Shown here piece after piece: positions 58,076 through 64,000 of a stretch of DNA of 64,000 nt. The stretch is from Promicromonospora umidemergens. GTDB taxonomy: Bacteria; Actinomycetota; Actinomycetes; Actinomycetales; Cellulomonadaceae. The notes under the pieces are model-generated. The model saw only the letters and a list, made by a program, of their open reading frames with translations. It made no database searches and was not told the DNA's origin. The DNA lies in the NCBI RefSeq assembly GCF_024171995.1, contig NZ_JAMTCT010000003.1, positions 310,001-374,000 on the forward strand, read 5' to 3'. Within the stretch, counting starts at the first letter, position 1. Each line of letters starts with the position of its first letter. Position numbers and translations under genes: made by a program.

Positions 58076-58558
58076 GTGACCCTCTACGACATTCCCTTCC
58101 ACACGATGGACGGCGCCGAGATCTCGCTGGCCGAGCACAAGGACGACGTCGTGCTCGTGGTGAACGTGGCCTCGCGGTGCGGCCTGGCACCGCAGTACGA
58201 GACCTTGGAGAAGCTGCAGAAGAAGTACCAGGACCGAGGATTCACGGTGCTGGGCTTTCCCAGCAACCAGTTCCTGCAGGAGCTGAGCTCGAACGAGAAG
58301 ATCGCCGAGTTCTGCTCCATGACGTACGGCGTCACGTTCCCCGTGCTCGACAAGATCAGGTTGAACGGCCGGCACGCTCACCCGCTGTACGAAGAGCTCA
58401 AGAAGTCGAAGGACGCGGAGGGCCACTCGGGCAAGATCCGCTGGAACTTCGAGAAGTTCCTGGTCCTGCCCGGCGGTGACGTGCGCAGGTACTCACCGAG
58501 GACCCTGCCGGACGCCCCGGCGATCGTCGACGAGATCGAGGCACACCTCCCGCGCTGA
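58076..58558 (+). CDS. Glutathione peroxidase-family thiol peroxidase
   Basis: 160 residues from the GTG at 58076, seven bases after GGAGGA; an upstream GTG at 58061 overlaps that site. Reduces hydroperoxides. Peroxidatic Cys35 lies in VNVASRCGLAPQYETLEKL, with Gln65 in GFPSNQF and Trp123-Asn124 in WNFEKF completing the tetrad. It uses Cys rather than Sec. Actinobacteria normally lack glutathione, so the reductant is probably thioredoxin or a mycothiol-linked system. It stands alone and is divergent from the pseudouridine synthase gene. Confidence 0.93.
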   Translation: MTLYDIPFHTMDGAEISLAEHKDDVVLVVNVASRCGLAPQYETLEKLQKKYQDRGFTVLGFPSNQFLQELSSNEKIAEFCSMTYGVTFPVLDKIRLNGRHAHPLYEELKKSKDAEGHSGKIRWNFEKFLVLPGGDVRRYSPRTLPDAPAIVDEIEAHLPR

Positions 58559-58562
58559 GTCT

Positions 58563-58581
58563 GGCCGCACAGGGGGCGGCC
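58563..58581. terminator. Hairpin between glutathione peroxidase and small unknown gene
   Basis: GGCCGC (58563-58568) and GCGGCC (58576-58581) with a 7-nt loop in the convergent spacer. Confidence 0.5.
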
Positions 58582-58587
58582 GACACC

Positions 58588-58890
58588 TCAGCCGTCACCG
58601 GCCGCGAGGGTGAGCCGCATCGCGACCGGCGCCACGTCAGAGGTGTCCCCGAGCCAGCCGACCCAGACCCTGGTCAGGCCCAGCTCCCGGCCCGGGTCGG
58701 GCTCCTCCGCGACGAGCTTGTGCCTGCCCACGAGCGGCAGGGCCGTGAGCTCGCTGACGGTCAGGACGTCGATGACCAGCACGTCGACCCGATCGAGGCC
58801 GAACGCGAGCCAGTCCTGACTCACCCGCAGCGAGAGCGTGTCGAGGGCTGAGAGGCGGGACATCACTGCACTGAATGCTGTATCTGTCAT
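58588..58890 (-). CDS. Small unknown protein
   Basis: 100 residues from the ATG at 58890. It has a hydrophobic strand-helix pattern (VDVLVIDVLTVSELTALPLVGRH) and a C-terminal VWVGWLGDTSDVAPVAMRLTLAAG, with no Cys and no clear motif. Longer frames through it on the same strand overlap the GNAT gene and were rejected. It is retained because the codon pattern and convergent position look like a gene. The family is unknown. Confidence 0.5.
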   Translation of the reverse strand: MTDTAFSAVMSRLSALDTLSLRVSQDWLAFGLDRVDVLVIDVLTVSELTALPLVGRHKLVAEEPDPGRELGLTRVWVGWLGDTSDVAPVAMRLTLAAGDG

Positions 58891-59029
58891 GCAGCCTTGA
58901 CGCTCGAACCGCGCAGAGGTCACAGCACTTCGCGGAAATGTTGCACACCAGTTCTCGCCGATCGGATCCGCGCGTCGGCATATCGCAGCGGTGGTGCTCG
59001 CCGCACGCGCCGGCCCTACGCTGGAAGGC

Positions 59030-59503
59030 ATGGACCCCCACCGGTTTCGGCAGGCCACGCCCGAGGACGCGCAGGCGCTCCTCGACGTCGAGCGCGCCGC
59101 CGGAGTCGCGGCCCTCGGCCATATCTTTCCGCCGGGCATGTACCCCTTCCCGTCCGACGAGGTCCGGGCCAAGTGGGAGGCCGCGCTCGCCGAGCCGGGC
59201 GTCCGGGTGCTCGTGCTGGACGACGACGTGGACAGCTCCCGCCTCGCCTGCTTCGTCGCCCACGACGAGCGGCTGCTGCGGCACCTGGCCGTGCACCCGT
59301 CCCACTGGGGGTCCGGCCTCGCCCGCGCGGCGATGGACGCGGCCGTCGCCGAGATGGACGACCCGCGCCTGTGGTGCCTCTCCGACAACGACCAGGCCGT
59401 CGGCTTCTACGAGCACCTCGGCTGGCGCCGCACCGGGCGCACCCAGGCGTCGGAGTACGCGCCGTTCCCTGACGTGGTCGAGATGGTCCTCCCCCGGGGC
59501 TGA
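59030..59503 (+). CDS. GNAT-family N-acetyltransferase
   Basis: 157 residues from the ATG at 59030 with GGAAGG upstream. It starts FRQATPEDAQALLDVERAAGV. The acetyl-CoA segment LRHLAVHPSHWGSGLARAAMDAAVAEM is followed by WCLSDNDQAVGFYEHLGWRRTGR. The pyrophosphate loop (HWGSGLA) is a little unlike the usual QxxGxG. The substrate is unknown. It stands alone, with a good terminator downstream. Confidence 0.88.
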   Translation: MDPHRFRQATPEDAQALLDVERAAGVAALGHIFPPGMYPFPSDEVRAKWEAALAEPGVRVLVLDDDVDSSRLACFVAHDERLLRHLAVHPSHWGSGLARAAMDAAVAEMDDPRLWCLSDNDQAVGFYEHLGWRRTGRTQASEYAPFPDVVEMVLPRG

Positions 59504-59514
59504 GCCGGAAGCCC

Positions 59515-59551
59515 GGGCCTGAGCCGGGAGCGAGACCGCAGGCTCAGGCCC
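59515..59551. terminator. Bidirectional terminator between GNAT and response regulator genes
   Basis: Perfect 11-bp arms GGGCCTGAGCC (59515-59525) and GGCTCAGGCCC (59541-59551). Confidence 0.75.
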
Positions 59552-59566
59552 TGCCCGGCGCTCTGG

Positions 59567-60208
59567 CTACAGGTCGACCAGGCCCGCCCGGTACCCGAGC
59601 ACCACGGCCTGGGTCCGGTCCCTGGCCTGCAGCTTCGCGAGGACGGACGCCACGTGGGTGCGCACCGTCTCGACCCCGACCACGAGCACCGTCGCGATCT
59701 CCGCGTTGGTCATCCCCTGCGCCACCAGGCCGAGCACCTCCCGCTCCCGCGGCGTGAGCCCGGGTGCCCCTGTCGCGACGCGTGGACGCGACCGGACCAG
59801 GTCGCGCAGCGCCTCCGGGTACAGCAGGCTCCGCCCGACGGCGACCGTCCGGACCGCCTGCACCATCTCGTCGGCCCCCGCCCGCTTGAGCAGGAACCCG
59901 GACGCCCCGACCGTCAGCGCGTCGAGGACGTAGCCGTCGTGCTCGAACGTCGTCACCACGAGGACCCGCGGCGGGTCCGGCAGGCGCAGCACGAGCTCGG
60001 TCGCGCGCAGGCCGTCCACGCCGGGCATCCGCACGTCCATGCAGACGACGTCCGGCCGCAGCGAGCGCGCCAGCTCGACCGCCTGCGCGCCGTCCCCGGC
60101 CTCGCCGACGACCTGCAGGTCAGCCTCGGCGTCCAGGATGAGGCGCAGGCCGCTGCGGACGAGCGGCTCGTCGTCGGCGACGAGCACCCGGACCGGTGTG
60201 TCAGGCAT
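59567..60208 (-). CDS. LuxR/NarL-family response regulator
   Basis: 213 residues from the ATG at 60208. The receiver domain begins VRVLVADDEPLVRSGLRLIL and has phospho-acceptor D58 in VVCMDVRMPG, with a conserved Lys in GFLLKRAGADE. The LuxR helix-turn-helix is LTPREREVLGLVAQGMTNAEIATVLVVGVETVRTHVASVLAKL. It overlaps its kinase gene by 8 bp. Its targets probably include the membrane protein gene at the head of the same strand, but that is inference. Confidence 0.93.
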   Translation of the reverse strand: MPDTPVRVLVADDEPLVRSGLRLILDAEADLQVVGEAGDGAQAVELARSLRPDVVCMDVRMPGVDGLRATELVLRLPDPPRVLVVTTFEHDGYVLDALTVGASGFLLKRAGADEMVQAVRTVAVGRSLLYPEALRDLVRSRPRVATGAPGLTPREREVLGLVAQGMTNAEIATVLVVGVETVRTHVASVLAKLQARDRTQAVVLGYRAGLVDL

Positions 60209-61487
60209 CTGGGTCCTTCCGGTTCGTTGTGCCAGGGGCGCGCTCGCCGCCTCGCTCCGCCGTCGGCAGGGGCGCGCAGGGCAGCGTCGCACGAAGTATC
60301 CACCGGTCACCGTCGCGACCCGCCTCAGCGGTCCCGCCGAACAGGGCAACCCGTTCCCGGATGCCGGACACCCCGCGCCCTCCGGACGGGCGCCGTCCGG
60401 GGCGGGACCCTGCGCGGACCGGGTTCACGACCTCGATCAGCACCCCGTCGCCGTCGTGCCCCACGGTGAGCTCGACCGGCCCTGGGGCGCCGTGCCGGTG
60501 GGCGTTGGTGAGCGCCTCGGTGACTATGCGCTGCACGGTCCGGCTCAGGAGGGCCGGCAGGTCGGCCGGGAGGTCGATCCGGGCAGCCAGGTCCAGCCCG
60601 GCACGGCGGTGGGCGGAGACGACGTCGCCGAGGGCGGGTGCCAGCGCCACGGGTGCCTCGTCGTCGGCGTCGTCCCGGAGGACGGCCAGGAGCTGGTCGA
60701 GCTCGGTGAGCGCCGAGCGCGCCGTGTCCTCGATGGCGGCCAGGGCTTCGGCCGCCGCCCCCGGGTTGGCCACGACGACCCGCCGCCCGGCCGCCGCCTG
60801 AATGCTGACGACGGTGAGCGCATGGCCGATCCCGTCGTGCAGCTCGCGCGCGAGACGCGTGTGCTCCGCCTCGCGACGGGCCCGGGCGAGGGCCGTCTCC
60901 ATGCGGTCGTGCGGCGTGGGCCCGAGCACGCGGCCGGCGAGCGCCTCCGCTGCAACGCCCAGCGGCCAGGTGGCCACGAGGGCCAGCAGCGCGAAGGCGG
61001 CGCACGCGACCAGCCGCAGCGCGAGCGACACCGGGCCGTCCGGCAGCGGGATCCCGGTGTAGAACGAGTCGCCGGACCGGAGCGATTCCCCGGCGAGCGC
61101 CTCGACACCGATCAGCACCGCCATCGGGATGCCCGCGAACAGGCCTGCCGCCACGAGCAGCCCCGAGGCCAGGTGCCCGGCCACCCACAACGCCGTCCGC
61201 ACCCGGTGCGCCGGCCGGGGGTCGGCCGGTGCCACGAGCTCGTCGTCCACGTCGAGCAGCGCGCGCGCCGCCGTGACCTCCAGCTCCCGTGCGCCCGGCA
61301 CCAGCCCGAGGCCGACGGCGGCCGCGACGGTCGCGACCGCCGTCACCCAGGCGGGCGGCGCCCCGGCCGAGACGTTCAGCAGGCTGTACACGAGCAGTAC
61401 CAGGGCCAGCCCGATCGCCCCGCCCAGCATGTGCCAGGCGAACCGCCGGGCGAGGTACCGCGTGAGATACCGCGTCGTCGCCTGCAT
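60201..61487 (-). CDS. Sensor histidine kinase, NarL-partner type
   Basis: 428 residues from the ATG at 61487, with GGAGAGG upstream. Four hydrophobic helices in the first 190 residues flank a short DUF-like soluble segment, with an extracytoplasmic loop near 130-150. HisKA_3 has the phospho-His in RLARELHDGIGHALTVVSIQAA. The GHKL ATPase has ALTNAHRHGAPGPVELTV (N box) and GRGVSGIRERVALFGG (G box). It overlaps the response regulator by 8 bp. The 62 bases upstream contain two tandem copies of GTCACACGCTGG. Confidence 0.92.
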   Translation of the reverse strand: MQATTRYLTRYLARRFAWHMLGGAIGLALVLLVYSLLNVSAGAPPAWVTAVATVAAAVGLGLVPGARELEVTAARALLDVDDELVAPADPRPAHRVRTALWVAGHLASGLLVAAGLFAGIPMAVLIGVEALAGESLRSGDSFYTGIPLPDGPVSLALRLVACAAFALLALVATWPLGVAAEALAGRVLGPTPHDRMETALARARREAEHTRLARELHDGIGHALTVVSIQAAAGRRVVVANPGAAAEALAAIEDTARSALTELDQLLAVLRDDADDEAPVALAPALGDVVSAHRRAGLDLAARIDLPADLPALLSRTVQRIVTEALTNAHRHGAPGPVELTVGHDGDGVLIEVVNPVRAGSRPGRRPSGGRGVSGIRERVALFGGTAEAGRDGDRWILRATLPCAPLPTAERGGERAPGTTNRKDPDA

Positions 61488-61549
61488 GCCGTCATCCTCT
61501 CCGGTCGTGGGCCCGGCCCGCCAGGTCACACGCTGGGTCACACGCTGGG

Positions 61550-62662
61550 TCACCGGGCCGGGAGCTGGTCCCGGGCCGGCTCGTCGGCGTCGAGCGCCGC
61601 CGCCCGCTCGGACTGGAGCCGGTGGGCCACGTAGCCCCAGACGGCGAGCGTCAGGGCCGGGCCCCAGTACCAGCAGGGAAAGGCGATAGCGCTGACGATC
61701 TGGTCGCCGACGCTGTGTCCGCGGGCCATGAGCAGCATGGGGATGGCCGAGAAGATGAGGGTCACGGCGATCAGGCCGCCGGGCACGGCGGCAGCCGTGA
61801 TCGGAACGCGGCGGCCGGCCAGGCCCGGCATCCACCGGGGGAACACCTCGCCCCAGGTGCGGATGAGGCCGAGAGTGAGGAAGAAGCCGAGCCAGGCTCC
61901 GCTGGACAGCGTCAGCCCCCAGATCCGGGTGGACATGTCGATGTCGGACCCGAGCTGCGGCCACGGCGTGAGCCACGTGAGCCGGGCAAGCGCGTACGGG
62001 AGCGGGCCGGTGGCAGCCACGATCGTGATCGCGCGGCGGTGTCTGACCACCCAGGCGGTGGCCCGGTCCATGGCCGACAGGCCGGACAGCGCCTGGACGC
62101 CGACCGCGGCCCACAGGGTGCCGAGCGTGAGGATGAGCAGCGTGATGAGGACTGTCACGCCCTGGGACAGGAAGCCGTTGAGGATCCCGGTCGCCAGCCC
62201 TGCGAGGGCGTCGCGGCCCAGGACCACCCCGACGACGAGAGCCACCAGGCCGGGAACCCCTAGCGCCCAGCGGGCCACCCGGTACCGCCGTACCAGCTGG
62301 ACGAGCATGACCACCACGGCGACCGGCATGAGCAGCGCGACGAGGTAGCCCATCGTGGAGAGCGGGCCGGTGCCCTGCAGCAGCGCCCCGAACACGATGA
62401 GCTGCAGCACACCGGCGCAGACACGGCCCCGTGCGCCAAGGGCGCCGGCGAGTCCGGCGATCCCGGCCGCGACGCCGGCCAGCGCGGTGACGACGTGGAC
62501 GGTGGTGGCGACCTCCGTCCCGGCGAGCCCTGCCAGGAGCGCCGTGACGGGCTCGGCGTACGGGTTGGGCCAGAGGCCGAGCATCCAGGCGAGGCCGAGC
62601 AGCGCGACTGCGCCGCTGGCGATGGTGGCGCCGATGAGGGTGGCGCGAGTGAGGCGTTCCAT
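61550..62662 (-). CDS. Polytopic membrane protein of unknown function
   Basis: 370 residues from the ATG at 62662, with GAAAGGAACGTC upstream. About ten hydrophobic helices fill most of the length. WMLGLWPNPYAEPVTALLAG in the first loop, WLTPWPQLGSDIDMSTRIWG near 235 and MLLMARGHSVGDQIVSAIAFPCWYWGPALTL near the C-terminus are conserved-looking loops. It leads the transcript with the kinase and regulator. It may be an accessory sensor or the protein the system protects. I do not recognise the family. Confidence 0.78.
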   Translation of the reverse strand: MERLTRATLIGATIASGAVALLGLAWMLGLWPNPYAEPVTALLAGLAGTEVATTVHVVTALAGVAAGIAGLAGALGARGRVCAGVLQLIVFGALLQGTGPLSTMGYLVALLMPVAVVVMLVQLVRRYRVARWALGVPGLVALVVGVVLGRDALAGLATGILNGFLSQGVTVLITLLILTLGTLWAAVGVQALSGLSAMDRATAWVVRHRRAITIVAATGPLPYALARLTWLTPWPQLGSDIDMSTRIWGLTLSSGAWLGFFLTLGLIRTWGEVFPRWMPGLAGRRVPITAAAVPGGLIAVTLIFSAIPMLLMARGHSVGDQIVSAIAFPCWYWGPALTLAVWGYVAHRLQSERAAALDADEPARDQLPAR

Positions 62663-62799
62663 GACGTTCCTTTCGGTCGGTCGTGCGGTATGCCTCCACA
62701 CTCCCGTCCGCTGCATGCTCGCCCCCTCACCCGCCCGGGGGATATCACCTGATGACCGGGGGATCCGCGGTACCACACCACGTCTCGGCGGCAGACCTG

Positions 62800-64000
62800 T
62801 CAGCCGCCGGCCAGCCAGGCGGGCGGGCGGGTCTCGGCGAGACGCACGAGGTCCCTCCGGTCCCGGATACCGAGGGTCGCGTACGCTCGGCGGAGCCGGT
62901 TCACGACGGTCCGCTCGGACACGAACGTCGCCTGGGCGATCTGCGAGTTCGTCGCGCCGTGCACCGCGAGCCGGACCATCTCCCGCTCGTGCCCGCCGAG
63001 CACCTCCCACTCGGGCCCGGTGCCGCCGCTCGCGGCCGCCTCGGCGAGGAACACGTCGATGCCACGCAGCCAGCCCGCCATCCCCGCCAGCCGCACGAGC
63101 GTCCGGGCCTCGTCGAGCATCGCCTCGCCCGTCGCGCGAGAGCCACGGGTCACGGCGTACCGGCCGTACGCGACCAGCATGCGCGCACGCTGCCAGGGCG
63201 ACATGGGAGCCGGCGGCGCGTGCAGCGCCGCCTCGAACGCGGCCGACGGCGCACCGTCGTCGGCGAGGAGCGCACAGAGCCGGGAGTATGCGGCCGCGAC
63301 GTCCGGTGCCGACCGCTCCCCCGGCACGAGAGGCGGATCGAGCAGCCGCTGGGCCCGCGGCCCTACCTTCCCGGGCGACGTCGACGCCAGCACTGCCTCC
63401 ACGAGGTCGCACCGCACCTGCACCCGGCCCCGGTACGGCCAGGCGCAGTGCTCGAGCGCGATGGTCAGCAGCGCGGCGGCCCCTTCCGCCTGCCCGGCGA
63501 CGAGGTGCGCCGCGCCAAGGTCTGCGGCGTACTCACCGAGCACCCGTGCCGACCAGGTGCCGGCCTGGGCCGGCATCGTGCTCGCCGGGACGGTCCCGTC
63601 GACGACGGCGTCGGCAGCGGCACGCATGCCCCGGGCCGGCAGCCACCCGTCGACCGCCGGGCGCAGCTCCGCCGCGTGCGCGAGATGCGCACGGACGTCG
63701 GCGGCTCGCCCGTCGAACGCGGCGACCCGAGCAGCTGCGAGGTCACGCGCCACGATCTCCGCCACCGTCCGCCCCGGCGCCGTACCGGAATGGTCGGCCA
63801 GCAGGTCCCGCGCGCTCACCACGTCCCCCAGCATCAGGAGGCCACGCACCTGGAGGCCGACCCCCACCCAGTCCTGGCCGGGGGTCGGCCCGATCAGCCG
63901 CAGGTCCGCCCGGAGCGCGCCAGGGTCGGCCAGGTCGCCTGTGTCCTCGAGGCACAGCAGCGTCTCGGCGACCCGCGCGCCGGCGGCACGGGCGGCCTCG
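62800..64000 (-). CDS. LuxR-family transcriptional regulator, C-terminal part
   Basis: The frame is open to the right edge of the window, beyond the GTG at 63867, so the N-terminus is missing. The visible 400 residues are mostly Ala/Leu-rich helices of a TPR/MalT-like type (LLADHSG, AHLVAGQAEGAAALLTIALEHCAW). They end in a LuxR helix-turn-helix, VLGGHEREMVRLAVHGATNSQIAQATFVSERTVVNRLRRAYATLGI. The missing part may carry an ATPase domain as in large LuxR (LAL) regulators. There is no receiver domain in view. The target is unknown; the divergence seen is only from the membrane-protein operon side. Confidence 0.82.
   Translation of the reverse strand, partial: EAARAAGARVAETLLCLEDTGDLADPGALRADLRLIGPTPGQDWVGVGLQVRGLLMLGDVVSARDLLADHSGTAPGRTVAEIVARDLAAARVAAFDGRAADVRAHLAHAAELRPAVDGWLPARGMRAAADAVVDGTVPASTMPAQAGTWSARVLGEYAADLGAAHLVAGQAEGAAALLTIALEHCAWPYRGRVQVRCDLVEAVLASTSPGKVGPRAQRLLDPPLVPGERSAPDVAAAYSRLCALLADDGAPSAAFEAALHAPPAPMSPWQRARMLVAYGRYAVTRGSRATGEAMLDEARTLVRLAGMAGWLRGIDVFLAEAAASGGTGPEWEVLGGHEREMVRLAVHGATNSQIAQATFVSERTVVNRLRRAYATLGIRDRRDLVRLAETRPPAWLAGG

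Noticed and set aside
58637-59416. Long minus-strand frames over the GNAT gene at 59030
   Set aside because: They are antisense to a protein with clear GNAT motifs; only the short 58588-58890 frame lies outside it.

Overview
This is a very GC-rich window with dense genes, many GTG starts and many ATGA/GTGA stop-start overlaps. WhiB and GuaB3 proteins, a GCS2-type ligase, actinobacterial-style PspC regulation and a guaB3-guaB-whiB3-groES-tsaD-rimI-tsaB-tsaE-alr neighbourhood like that of Mycobacterium tuberculosis point to an Actinomycetota chromosome. By inference it belongs to Micrococcales, possibly near Promicromonosporaceae or Cellulomonadaceae. Nearly all of it reads as chromosomal backbone. 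I see no rRNA, tRNA, CRISPR array, prophage or canonical insertion sequence.

Layout. 1-3.5 kb: assimilatory sulfate reduction operon (sulfite reductase cut by the window edge, cysH, fused siroheme synthase). 3.6-6.5 kb: secreted M6 (immune inhibitor A-like) metalloprotease. 6.7-12.1 kb: an envelope-stress locus (LuxR-type regulator, PspC-domain histidine kinase, divergent PspC/LiaF-like membrane protein) resembling corynebacterial EsrISR. 12.2-15.9 kb: glycosyltransferase, minimal prepilin peptidase, guaA. 16-19.8 kb: D-galactonate catabolism (dgoK-dgoA-dgoD) with a divergent IclR regulator. 19.8-21.1 kb: lipoprotein plus OmpA-domain protein. 21.2-22.1 kb: a small inserted unit with a DUF3800 gene and a hairpin-rich segment, bounded by a 29-bp direct repeat copied from the 3' end of an ABC transporter gene. 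22.1-25.6 kb: heterodimeric ABC exporter with one dead nucleotide site. 25.7-29.8 kb: DUF3817 protein, an unknown internally duplicated protein, MalY/PatB-like C-S lyase, Phd-PIN toxin-antitoxin pair, SURF1. 30-36 kb: phosphoketolase-pta-ackA operon (acetyl-phosphate to acetyl-CoA or acetate plus ATP). 36-40.5 kb: DUF4031-HD protein, SanA/YdcF-like protein, DUF4442 thioesterase-like protein, aldehyde dehydrogenase, GNAT. 40.5-57 kb: the conserved purine/WhiB/chaperonin/t6A/cell-wall block with a Fic gene inserted next to rimI. 57-64 kb: pseudouridine synthase, glutathione peroxidase, small proteins, a second two-component system with a membrane protein, and a LuxR-family regulator cut by the right edge.

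The items most worth a second look are the DUF3800 unit with its candidate structured RNA, the Fic, vapBC and whiB3 promoter palindromes, the asymmetric ABC exporter, a set of long intergenic hairpins whose arms contain internal repeats, and a palindrome inserted in frame in ackA.
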